In this document: one piece after another, positions 1-5,822 of the stretch
How the letters are laid out: the number at the start of each line of letters is the position of its first letter
Numbering within the stretch: position 1 is the stretch's first letter
Assembly: GCA_003164275.1 (NCBI GenBank)
Contig: PLSY01000381.1
Span: 1-9,565 of the forward strand
Direction: 5' to 3'
From: Acidimicrobiaceae bacterium
Lineage (GTDB): Bacteria > Actinomycetota > Acidimicrobiia > Acidimicrobiales > RAAP-2
Length of the DNA: 9,565 nt
Program-made: the position numbers and the translations under genes
Notes under the pieces: generated by a model
Told to the model about the DNA's origin: nothing
Seen by the model: only the letters and a program-made list of their open reading frames with translations
The model's database searches: none

Positions 1-225
1 AACGTCCGTGGTCACTACACCTAGCGGACACGCCAGCAATTCACACTCTTCGACAGTTGGATGCCTCGGGCGACTGAGGGACTCCTCCCCCGACGCGAAC
101 GATCATTCGATGTAGCGAGGGCCGGGACCGTGCGCCAAGGTGGCCATTCGGCGGCATCGAGGGTCCGAGACCAGGAGCGCGATGCCTGATTCCGTGAGGC
201 ACGAATCGTCATTGGAACAGACAGG
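1..225. other. Gene-less left edge, upstream region of the DUF1622 gene
   Basis: I find no convincing coding region on either strand here; the short open frames lack the third-position G/C bias of the real genes and give non-protein-like translations. The only local structure is a weak 5-bp inverted repeat (TGCCT/AGGCA, about 183-201) just before the DUF1622 start. It presumably holds that gene's promoter, but I cannot point to a clear -10/-35 pair. Confidence 0.5.
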
Positions 226-651
226 ATGGTCGCGCCAAAGCGCTCGTCGTGGCATTGTTTTGTCGTGACCTACGACCATGTGATCAGCGATGTCGTCAAA
301 GTGGTCGAGGCCAGTGGAGCCGCCATCATGGTGGTGGGCGGATTCTGGGCGCTGGTGGATTACGCAGTAACCATCGCCAAAGCCGGAGGACATGTTGATG
401 CTGCCTACCGACTCCTCCGTCGTCGGCTGGGCCAGGCCATCTTGCTCGGGTTAGAGGTTCTCATCGTCGGAGACATCGTGCGGACCATCATCGTCGACCC
501 AACGCTTGAAAGCGTGGGAGTCCTGGGCATCATCGTCGTCATTCGGATCATCTTGAGCTTCTCGCTGGAGGTGGAGATCGATGGGGCCTGGCCATGGAAC
601 CTCTGGAGGGTCAGCGCAAGAGACGATGACCGAGAGCCGCCCCCTTCATGA
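226..651 (+). CDS. DUF1622 family integral membrane protein
   Basis: A small inner-membrane protein of 141 residues with three hydrophobic segments: about residues 22-46, 66-88 and 94-113. The stretches LGLEVLIVGDIVRTI, then TLESVGVLGIIVVIRIILSF, then SLEVEIDGAWPW follow the pattern I know for the DUF1622 family, in which acidic and arginine residues sit at membrane boundaries. No biochemical role is established for the family. ATG 226 is the first possible start after an in-frame TGA at 187-189, but it has no Shine-Dalgarno sequence. GTG 265 (residue 14) is an alternative that would remove a polar N-terminal piece unlike the rest of the family. The gene has no obvious partner: the next convincing coding region starts about 400 bp later. 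Family assignment is firm; start and function are not. Confidence 0.85.
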   Translation: MVAPKRSSWHCFVVTYDHVISDVVKVVEASGAAIMVVGGFWALVDYAVTIAKAGGHVDAAYRLLRRRLGQAILLGLEVLIVGDIVRTIIVDPTLESVGVLGIIVVIRIILSFSLEVEIDGAWPWNLWRVSARDDDREPPPS

Positions 652-1045
652 ACCGAAAGGCGGGCCCCTGGGTTTTGATCTCGACGGGCGTCCGGCTTTC
701 TCCAACACCATCGGACAGATGGCCTCACGAGCGCCGACGGTTGGCCAGCTCCCCGGCCCGCCCCGCACGAGTGCACGCGGAGCCATCGGTCACTCCTGTC
801 CAGGAAGCGTCCCTCCCACTAGACCCGTCGGTGGCAGTGCGTAGGTGCACCCCGACGACCGGCTTCGTCGGAATCGATCATCCGAAAACACGGTGCGGAC
901 CAGAGCGTGAATGCCTCTGCGTAGTCGTTGGAGCCCATGGGCCACAGAGCGGAGGGGAGTGACACCGGTCTGGGTCTCCGCTGTCACTCAGCAGCCCATG
1001 CGGCGGGACGTCAAGTCAGCACGGCGATCTGTCGATGGCACGGAT
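652..1045. other. Gene-poor spacer with a weak ORF and a structured element
   Basis: About 390 bp between the DUF1622 gene and the small Cys-rich gene. An open frame of 104 codons (648-962) starts in an ATGA overlap with the DUF1622 stop, which is suggestive. However, its translation is Pro/Arg-rich without hydrophobic periodicity, its third-position G/C is clearly lower than that of the neighbours, and I recognise no family. I treat it as probably non-coding. The most notable content is the inverted-repeat cluster at 936-1000, listed separately. Confidence 0.45.
936..1000. repeat. Nested and overlapping inverted repeats; possible structured RNA or operator
   Basis: Three perfect complementary pairs lie in 65 bases. 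The outer arms are CATGGGC (936-942) and GCCCATG (994-1000). An inner pair is GAGTGACA (957-964) with TGTCACTC (982-989). An interleaved pair is AGCGGAG (948-954) with CTCCGCT (976-982). The last two overlap in order A-B-A'-B', so in RNA they would be mutually exclusive or would cross. The outer left arm is also part of the palindrome GCCCATGGGC (933-942). The element ends 45 bp before the first candidate start of the small Cys-rich protein, so it could be that gene's 5' leader structure or a protein-binding site. I match it to no known RNA class. Confidence 0.5.
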
Positions 1046-1261
1046 ATGACATCACGGCCTGTGCCCGGTGACGAATCGGAGCGGACGGCATCGATGCTCC
1101 GGACCCACTACCGATGCGCGATGTGCCACAAGCACTGCCCCATACCGTGCCGGTTCACGGGCGCCGAGTTCCGCCTGCTCCAACAGACATTGGTCGAAGG
1201 AGCATCGGCCGATGACATCGAACAACTGGTCTCCACGATGTTGCGTGACGAAGGCTGTTAA
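1046..1261 (+). CDS. Small Cys/His-cluster protein of unknown function
   Basis: I do not recognise a family. From ATG 1046 the product is 71 residues; from the in-frame ATG 1094 it is 55. The second start is attractive because coding bias is strong only after it (roughly three quarters of third positions are G or C) and a GGAG lies about 12 nt upstream. The N-terminal half carries the cluster CAMCHKHCPIPC, which is four Cys and two His within 14 residues and could bind zinc or an iron-sulfur centre. The C-terminal half, about 30 residues (AEFRLLQQTL, then DDIEQLVSTML), looks like two amphipathic helices, and there is a further Cys as the last residue. The mix of a metal-binding knuckle and a helical hairpin suits a small regulatory or adaptor protein, but that is inference. 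No operon partner is evident. Confidence 0.45.
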   Translation: MTSRPVPGDESERTASMLRTHYRCAMCHKHCPIPCRFTGAEFRLLQQTLVEGASADDIEQLVSTMLRDEGC

Positions 1262-1318
1262 ACGACCGACCGGATCCAATGAACCCGAAGCACGGCCCGA
1301 GCGGAGTGTTTGCTGGGG

Positions 1319-1364
1319 AGCGCTGCCGTCGCCTGATTGCACGACAACCGACGACGACAGCGCT
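1319..1364. repeat. Long inverted repeat (12 of 13 bp), possible terminator or structured RNA
   Basis: The arm at 1319-1331 (AGCGCTGCCGTCG) pairs with 1352-1364 (CGACGACAGCGCT) with a single C-A mismatch at 1326/1357, leaving a 20-nt loop. It begins 57 nt after the stop of the small Cys-rich gene, a fitting place for a 3' stem-loop. No T-run follows, so it is not a classical intrinsic terminator; actinobacterial terminators often lack one. Confidence 0.5.
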
Positions 1365-1403
1365 ACGACCCAGTATCCGGCTACGGGGGGATATCCGGAC
1401 TAC

Positions 1404-1426
1404 GTCCGTTCTACCCGGACTTTATT
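1404..1426 (+). terminator. Weak terminator-like hairpin with an alternative upstream pairing
   Basis: GTCCG (1404-1408) pairs with CGGAC (1416-1420) across a 7-nt loop and is followed by TTTATT (1421-1426), one of the few T-rich runs here. The same GTCCG can instead pair with CGGAC at 1396-1400 through a 3-nt loop, an anti-terminator-like choice. A five-pair stem is short, so this is tentative. Confidence 0.25.
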
Positions 1427-1758
1427 GCGGCCATGTGAACAGATGTCGAAGCATGTGTGACGATCTCTTGTCGAATCGGCTTCTCAGTGCTTCTGAGACT
1501 GTTCTCCGGGCAAGATCCGGGCGATGTGCCCGTCTGTTCCGGAAGGTCAACTGGAACAACTGAGGGGCCGGCATGGCATTGGCCCTCACGCCAATGGTGG
1601 AGCGTGTGACCGGGCCTTGCCCGCCCTGGCTTGGTGCGATGAGCGCCAGGTCCTGGCTCAGACCCGGCGAGTCCCTGTCGGTGACGGCTGCCCTTCCTCC
1701 ACGAGCGAGATCATTCCCGCCCGGGTGCCGTTTGGTCATGGTCGTCATGGTTGGGCCG

Positions 1759-1764
1759 TAGCAT
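1759..1764 (+). promoter_or_regulatory. Putative -10 box (TAGCAT) of ilvA
   Basis: TAGCAT ends 7 nt before ATG 1772, so transcription would start at or within one base of the start codon. This is the same layout as at 4751, 6156 and 7048 but shifted by one base. No convincing -35 hexamer is visible. Confidence 0.4.
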
Positions 1765-1771
1765 CGACGAG

Positions 1772-3019
1772 ATGCCACAACTGATCGAGGCGTCAGACAT
1801 CGACGAAGCAGCCGAACGTCTGGCCTCGGTCATGCGGCGTACCCCGCTCGAGCTCAGCGAGCGCCTGGCCGGCGAGATCGGCCAGCCCGTACTACTAAAG
1901 CGAGAGGACCTCCAGGTCTGCCGGTCCTACAAGGCTCGCGGCGCCTACAACCTCATCTCGTCCCTCGACGCCGAGCAGCGCAGTCGCGGCGTGGTGTGTG
2001 CCAGCGCCGGCAACCACGGCCAAGGCGTCGCCTTCAGCTGCCGGCAACTGCAACTCCACGGTCGGATCTTCTTGCCCACCAACACGCCGCGGCAGAAACG
2101 ACAGCGCATCGAGGCCATCGGCGGGTCGTGGGTCCAGCTCATCTTCGTGGGCAGCTCGTATGACCAAGCAAGCACGGCGGCCCTAGGCGACTCCGCCCGC
2201 ACGGGCGCTGTCTACGTTCACCCCTTCGATGACGCCCGGACCATCGTCGGCCAAGGCACCATGGCCGTTGAGATTGCCGAGCAGCACCCGGACCCGATCG
2301 ACACGCTGCTCGTGCCGATCGGTGGGGGAGGCTTGATCAGCGGACTGGCACTGTGGTTCGAGAAGCACGCGCCGGCGACCAAGATCATCGGGGTGGAACC
2401 GGCAGGGGCGGCAAGCATGCAACTGGCCTTGGAGGCTGGAGGGCCGGAGGATCTGGCGTCCATCGACTCCTTCGTCGACGGCGCCGCAGTAGGCCGGGTA
2501 GGGGATCTCACCTTCCCGATCGTCAGGGACCTGGTCGACCAGGTCATCTCGGTTCCCGAAGGGGCGATCTGCACCGAGATGCTCGATCTCTACCAGACCG
2601 AGGGCATCATCGCCGAGCCCGCCGGTGCCCTTGCCAGTGCGGCCGTCCGCTTCCTACCCGAGGTTCCGACCGGCCCGACGGTCTGCATCCTGTCGGGAGG
2701 CAACAACGATGTCAGCCGCTACGGCGATGTTGTCGAGCGTTCTCTGCTCTATGAGGGCCTCCGGCACTATTTCCTCGTGACGTTCTCGCAGGAGCCCGGT
2801 TCGTTGCGACGCTTCCTTGACGATGTGTTGATCGAGGGAGAGGACATCGTCGCCTTCGAGTACGTGAAAAAGACGAACCGTGAGACGGGGCCTGCCTTGG
2901 TCGGCATCGAAGTCGAGCGGGCCGAGAACCTGCCCGGGTTACTCGCCCGAATGGCCGATAGTCCACTCGACGTCGAGACGGTCTCACCGGGCTCGCCGCT
3001 GTTCTCCTTTCTGCTGTGA
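1772..3019 (+). CDS. ilvA: Threonine ammonia-lyase (threonine dehydratase), biosynthetic, short form
   Basis: A PLP enzyme that converts threonine to 2-oxobutyrate and ammonia, the first committed step of isoleucine synthesis. From ATG 1772 it has 415 residues, the usual size of the Bacillus/Mycobacterium-type IlvA. Visible landmarks: the PLP lysine in SYKARGA (about K54), the SAGNHGQG loop (about 79-86), the glycine-rich phosphate loop PIGGGGLISG (about 183-192), and the SGGNND motif (about 309-314). A C-terminal single ACT-like regulatory domain (about 330-415) includes FLVTFSQEPGSLRRFLDDV and FEYVKKTNRETGPALVGIE; in this family it is the site of feedback control by branched-chain amino acids. 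TTG 1751 would add seven residues, but ATG 1772 has the better-placed -10 box and neither start has a Shine-Dalgarno sequence. The stop overlaps the GTG of the TenA gene. Function is secure; the start is moderately so. Confidence 0.95.
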   Translation: MPQLIEASDIDEAAERLASVMRRTPLELSERLAGEIGQPVLLKREDLQVCRSYKARGAYNLISSLDAEQRSRGVVCASAGNHGQGVAFSCRQLQLHGRIFLPTNTPRQKRQRIEAIGGSWVQLIFVGSSYDQASTAALGDSARTGAVYVHPFDDARTIVGQGTMAVEIAEQHPDPIDTLLVPIGGGGLISGLALWFEKHAPATKIIGVEPAGAASMQLALEAGGPEDLASIDSFVDGAAVGRVGDLTFPIVRDLVDQVISVPEGAICTEMLDLYQTEGIIAEPAGALASAAVRFLPEVPTGPTVCILSGGNNDVSRYGDVVERSLLYEGLRHYFLVTFSQEPGSLRRFLDDVLIEGEDIVAFEYVKKTNRETGPALVGIEVERAENLPGLLARMADSPLDVETVSPGSPLFSFLL

Positions 3020-3669
3020 TCGATCCGGAACCTCTGACCGGACATGACTCCGCCCTGTCGGCCCGCTTGTGGTCGGCCAACGCCGACCTGGCCGCCCAGG
3101 CTCTGGCCCACCCCTTCGTGACCGCACTGGGCGACGGCTCGCTACCCCGCAGGGCCTTCGCCGCGTTCATCGCCCAAGATGCCTTCTTCCTCGAGTCCTT
3201 CGCTCGCTCCTACGCCTTCGCCCTGACCCGCAGCCCGGACACGGCGAGCCTGATGACATTCGCTGACCTGCTCGCCGGTGTGAAGCACGAGCTCGATCTC
3301 CACGCCACCTACGCGGCCCGGTGGGAGGTGGACATGGGCGGGGTCACGCCATGGCCCGCCACCCTTGCCTACACCGAGTTTCTCTTGGCTACGGCAGCCA
3401 CTGCTGACATCGGAACCGTGTGCGCGGCGATGGCTCCATGCATGCGGCTCTACGCGTGGCTCGGATCGTTACTTGACCCTGCAGCTGCTGGGCCATACGG
3501 CGAGTGGGTCCTCACCTACGCCGACCCAGCCTTCGAGGCTCTGGCCCGGCGGTTGGAAGGTCTCGTGGACGAGTGGACCGCCGACGAGGGACGAGAAGCC
3601 CGGACATACAGGCGGGCCATGGCGCTCGAGCTTGGACTCTTTGAGGCGGCCGTCCACCCTGTCAGCTGA
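3016..3669 (+). CDS. tenA: TenA family aminopyrimidine aminohydrolase (thiaminase II-like)
   Basis: TenA enzymes hydrolyse degraded thiamin pyrimidine (aminopyrimidine) to hydroxymethylpyrimidine for salvage, and can also cleave thiamin. The product has 217 residues and the all-helical TenA/THI-4 pattern. By comparison with Bacillus subtilis TenA the key positions are kept: an Asp in FIAQDAFFL (D55), a Tyr in TLAYTEFL (Y119), the catalytic-type Cys in APCMRLYAWLG (C142) with Tyr four residues later (Y146), and a C-terminal Glu in LGLFEAAV (E210). The Tyr normally three residues after the Asp is Phe here (F58), a possible substrate shift. The GTG start shares GTGA with the ilvA stop and has no Shine-Dalgarno sequence, so translation probably depends on ilvA ribosomes. 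The stop lies in a perfect palindrome, GTCAGCTGAC (3661-3670). I am sure of the family and less so of the exact substrate. Confidence 0.88.
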   Translation: MIDPEPLTGHDSALSARLWSANADLAAQALAHPFVTALGDGSLPRRAFAAFIAQDAFFLESFARSYAFALTRSPDTASLMTFADLLAGVKHELDLHATYAARWEVDMGGVTPWPATLAYTEFLLATAATADIGTVCAAMAPCMRLYAWLGSLLDPAAAGPYGEWVLTYADPAFEALARRLEGLVDEWTADEGREARTYRRAMALELGLFEAAVHPVS

Positions 3670-3705
3670 CAAGCAGCAGAAGAGCAGCCCGGCGACAATC
3701 GTTCC

Positions 3706-3725
3706 CATCCCCTCAAGGAGGGATG
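3706..3725. repeat. Short inverted repeat after tenA
   Basis: CATCCC (3706-3711) pairs with GGGATG (3720-3725) over an 8-nt loop, 36 bp past the tenA stop. It could mark the end of the ilvA-tenA transcript, but there is no T-run and the stem is only six pairs. Confidence 0.3.
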
Positions 3726-3751
3726 CCGGTGTGCCGATCATGTCGAGGATG

Positions 3752-3765
3752 CGCTCCGCAGCGGA
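3752..3765. repeat. 14-bp repeat with palindromic core, copy 1
   Basis: CGCTCCGCAGCGGA, with the near-palindromic core TCCGCAGCGGA, lies in the spacer upstream of the exported-protein gene. An identical copy is at 3964-3977 inside that gene, so the two flank its start 212 bp apart. It could be a paired operator or chance. Confidence 0.3.
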
Positions 3766-3828
3766 CGGCAGCGCCACCTGGCCATCGTGTCCTGTCATGA
3801 CTCTGGCGGCAGCGAGGAGTGTGACGAC

Positions 3829-4632
3829 ATGAACGAGGAATCCAAGCACCCCTTCGACTCAGTGTGGCTGGTCGCCCTCGTCATGGTCGCTTCGTTCGTG
3901 GCACTGGTCGCCATGGGTGTGGCCACCTCGGCGGCGATCGCGGCACCGTCGGCCTTCAGCACCCGCTCCGCAGCGGAGATTGTGGCGGTCACCCGATCGG
4001 CCATGAAGGCCTCAGGCTCGGTCGAGGCCGTAGGGAGCGGGCACCTCACCCTGCCGGGGGGCGGAGGTGCTGTGGCCGCCGAGACCAACTACTCGGGACC
4101 GACTTCTGGAACCCAGGTGGTGGCCATGACGGCCACTGGGAGTGCCTCGGGCCAGGCACTGCCGGGTGCCTCCATCAGCCTTGTAAACGGTGCGCTGTAC
4201 GTCAATGCCAACTCGGCGTTCTGGACGACATCGGTGGGGCTCACTGCAACCGAGGCACCGGCCGTGTCGGACAGATGGGTCGAGATTCCCGCCGCCAGTC
4301 CGATCTTTGGGACGACGGCCGCCGACATGAGCATGCCCAGCTTGGTGAAGGACATGTTCGACGCCAAGAAGTTCCACAAGGAAACCGTCCGGACACTGCA
4401 CGGGGTGAAGGTCGTCCCGATCAGCTACAAGAATGGTGGCTACGACTCAGGGCCTGCGACCATTTACGTCGCAACCGGGGGGAAGCACCTGCCGGTTGGG
4501 GCCACCATCAGCGGAGTCTCTCTACGCTTCAGCGGGTGGGGGACGACGAAGACGGTAAGTACGCCCCCGGGAGCCGTGCCGCTCTCGACTCTCCTTCCCT
4601 CGGTGTCGTCGGGTCCGCCGATCCTCGCCTGA
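3829..4632 (+). CDS. Secreted or membrane-anchored LppX/LprG-like protein
   Basis: A 267-residue exported protein. The N-terminus has a short polar stretch and a hydrophobic helix (about residues 12-33) followed by ATSAAIAAPSA, which could be a signal peptidase I site; otherwise the helix stays as an anchor. The mature part opens with a helix (AAEIVAVTRSAMKASGSV) and then beta-rich segments such as VEAVGSGHLTL, GASISLVNGALYVNANSAFW and PATIYVATGGKHLPVGATI. This order resembles actinobacterial lipid-binding LppX/LprAFG-type proteins, but there is no lipobox Cys and the whole product contains no Cys, so the call is by resemblance only. ATG 3829 is chosen over the upstream GTG 3787 because GAGGAG (3814-3819) lies 9 nt before it, making this the only gene here with a clear Shine-Dalgarno sequence. 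It appears monocistronic, about 160 bp after tenA. Confidence 0.7.
   Translation: MNEESKHPFDSVWLVALVMVASFVALVAMGVATSAAIAAPSAFSTRSAAEIVAVTRSAMKASGSVEAVGSGHLTLPGGGGAVAAETNYSGPTSGTQVVAMTATGSASGQALPGASISLVNGALYVNANSAFWTTSVGLTATEAPAVSDRWVEIPAASPIFGTTAADMSMPSLVKDMFDAKKFHKETVRTLHGVKVVPISYKNGGYDSGPATIYVATGGKHLPVGATISGVSLRFSGWGTTKTVSTPPGAVPLSTLLPSVSSGPPILA
3964..3977. repeat. 14-bp repeat with palindromic core, copy 2
   Basis: Exact second copy of the 3752-3765 repeat, within codons for RSAAE of the exported protein. Because it is also coding sequence, identity may be driven by codon choice. Confidence 0.3.
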
Positions 4633-4724
4633 GGGCACCGGAGGGTGTCGTTCCTCCTCTCCGTAGGGCACGTAAGCCAAGACGGTCCTGGCCCTGCCGG
4701 CTCGGTCTCGATGAAACCCACTTA

Positions 4725-4739
4725 CCCTGATTCCCAGGG
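4725..4739. repeat. Inverted repeat upstream of the hydrolase promoter
   Basis: CCCTG (4725-4729) and CAGGG (4735-4739) form a 5-bp stem with a 5-nt loop, positioned 12 bp before the putative -10 box of the hydrolase gene, where a -35 element or operator would sit. A TACCCTG heptamer at 4723-4729 is repeated at 4751-4757. Confidence 0.25.
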
Positions 4740-4750
4740 GCTAGGAGGCG

Positions 4751-4756
4751 TACCCT
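4751..4756 (+). promoter_or_regulatory. Putative -10 box (TACCCT) for a leaderless hydrolase transcript
   Basis: TACCCT occupies exactly -12 to -7 relative to the A of ATG 4763, so transcription would begin on the start codon. An AGGAGG (4743-4748) is also present, but 14 nt before the ATG, too far for an ideal ribosome binding site. Confidence 0.5.
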
Positions 4757-4762
4757 GCCAGG

Positions 4763-5662
4763 ATGGCGACAGTTCGAGTGCGCGGTCTCGACTTGTACTA
4801 CGAAGTGCTCGGGTCAGAGCCGAGGACGCTATTCCTCAACGGCTCCGGGGCCACCATCGACACGTCACGTCCGCTGATCTCACGACTCGCCCGCGACGTG
4901 GGCCTCGTTGCCTACGATCAACGAGGCCTCGGGCGGTCCAGCCCGACCGAGGCGCCGTACTCCATGGCCGACCTGGCCGGCGACGCAGCATCGCTGGTCG
5001 AACATCTGGGCTGGGACCGGTTCTCCGTGGTGGGCGTGAGCTTCGGCGGCATGGTCGCCCAGGAGCTGGCCGTCACTATCTCCGAGCGCATCGAGCGCCT
5101 GGCCCTCCTATGCACTTCACCCGGAGGTGCAGGAGGGTCCTCGTATCCACTTCACACCTTGTCAGAACGCTCTCCGACGGATCGAACGGCCGCCTACACC
5201 AAGCTGATCGACACCCGCTTCACTCCTGAGTGGCTGCTCGACCACCCCGGCGACCGGGCCTTCATGGACATGCTGGGGGAGCAGTTCAAGCGACCGCGTA
5301 GCGCCGAGACGCGGCAGGGGGAGGCGCTCCAGATGACGGCGCGGTCGGCCCACGACACCTTCGGACGGCTTGACCGGATCACCTGCCCGACCCTGATTGC
5401 CGCCGGACGCTTCGACGGCATCGCCCCACCGGAGAATGCTGCGGCCATGGCCAAGCGCATCCGGCGCGCCCGGCTACGAGAGTTCGAGGGGGGTCACCTG
5501 TTTCTCATCCAGGACCCGACGGCTTTTCCGGTAGTCAGCGGGTTCCTCGCCGACACGGCCCAGTTGGGGCCCACCCGGGCTGACTCGTCGCCCGACACTG
5601 GTCGGAGTGGTGCCAGGGTCGACGGGCACCGCCCCTGGTTTGGCAACCTGAGCAGGGGGTAG
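4763..5662 (+). CDS. Alpha/beta hydrolase fold protein
   Basis: A cytoplasmic hydrolase of 299 residues resembling the 3-oxoadipate enol-lactonase (PcaD)-like group. The catalytic triad is visible: the nucleophile Ser in GVSFGG (S93), Asp in GRFDGIAP (D218) and His in EGGHLFL (H245). The strand-turn DQRGLGRS (52-59) is typical. The oxyanion-hole motif, commonly HGxx, reads LNGSGA (about 25-30), so Asn replaces His. The fold should finish near residue 264; the last 35 residues are a polar, Pro/Gly/Arg-rich tail without structure, which overlaps no other gene. No signal peptide is seen. The substrate cannot be told from sequence, and no catabolic neighbours help. The 49-residue hydrophobic protein begins 10 nt after the stop, probably in the same transcript. 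Confidence 0.88.
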   Translation: MATVRVRGLDLYYEVLGSEPRTLFLNGSGATIDTSRPLISRLARDVGLVAYDQRGLGRSSPTEAPYSMADLAGDAASLVEHLGWDRFSVVGVSFGGMVAQELAVTISERIERLALLCTSPGGAGGSSYPLHTLSERSPTDRTAAYTKLIDTRFTPEWLLDHPGDRAFMDMLGEQFKRPRSAETRQGEALQMTARSAHDTFGRLDRITCPTLIAAGRFDGIAPPENAAAMAKRIRRARLREFEGGHLFLIQDPTAFPVVSGFLADTAQLGPTRADSSPDTGRSGARVDGHRPWFGNLSRG

Positions 5663-5672
5663 GTCTGCAGGC

Positions 5673-5822
5673 ATGGGAATCATCTTGGTGTTGTTAGTGC
5701 TGGCACTCATCTTCGCCGGCGTGGGATTCGCTCTGCACGTGCTGTGGATCGTGGCCGTAATTCTCTTCGTCCTGTGGCTGATCGGTCTCGTCACCGGTAT
5801 CGGCCGCAAATCGAGCTCATAG
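5673..5822 (+). CDS. Small hydrophobic membrane protein (49 aa)
   Basis: A short gene in ordinary coding bias, reading MGIILVLLVLALIFAGVGFA and then a second hydrophobic run (about residues 22-43) that ends GLVTGIGRKSSS. Its shape, a Leu/Ile-rich first helix, a Gly-x-Gly-Phe turn, a Leu-Trp-Ile second segment and a basic C-terminal tail, is the pattern of the small 'hydrophobic protein' group common in Streptomyces and other actinobacteria, whose role is unknown. AGG (5661-5663) is 9 nt before the ATG, and the upstream hydrolase stop is 10 nt away, so the two are probably co-transcribed. Two stem-loops follow the stop immediately, consistent with transcript end. Confidence 0.75.
   Translation: MGIILVLLVLALIFAGVGFALHVLWIVAVILFVLWLIGLVTGIGRKSSS

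Larger units (their letters stand above)
1262..1758. other. Gene-poor, inverted-repeat-rich region upstream of ilvA
   Basis: About 500 bp without a convincing protein gene. Open frames exist in several phases (for example 1279-1563 and 1524-1784) but overlap one another and none has a recognisable domain. The region is dense in inverted repeats: a 12-of-13-bp pair at 1319-1331/1352-1364, CGGAC/GTCCG/CGGAC at 1396-1420, TCTCAG/CTGAGA at 1482-1498, CGGGCA/TGCCCG at 1507-1532, TGTTCC/GGAACA at 1535-1558, and CATTGGC/GCCAATG at 1577-1596. It may hold a terminator for the upstream small gene and a leader for ilvA. Confidence 0.45.

Noticed and set aside
648..962. 104-codon open frame overlapping the DUF1622 stop by ATGA
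   Set aside because: The overlap is suggestive, but the translation is Pro/Arg-rich without secondary-structure periodicity, coding bias is weaker than in the neighbours, and I recognise no family. I keep it as non-coding.
1262..1758. T-box or known amino-acid riboswitch upstream of ilvA
   Set aside because: I looked for the conserved T-box bulge sequence (AGGGTGGNACC) and found none; the stems do not match any riboswitch class I know.
1524..1784. Open frame on the plus strand running into the ilvA start
   Set aside because: Low-quality composition, no ribosome binding site or -10 box, overlaps the repeat-rich leader and the ilvA start.
3469..3849. Minus-strand open frame whose first 63 residues are hydrophobic and membrane-like
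   Set aside because: It would run antisense over 200 bp of tenA and over the start of the exported-protein gene, and has only a GTG start. The hydrophobic part covering the tenA-3829 spacer is curious, but I recognise no family.
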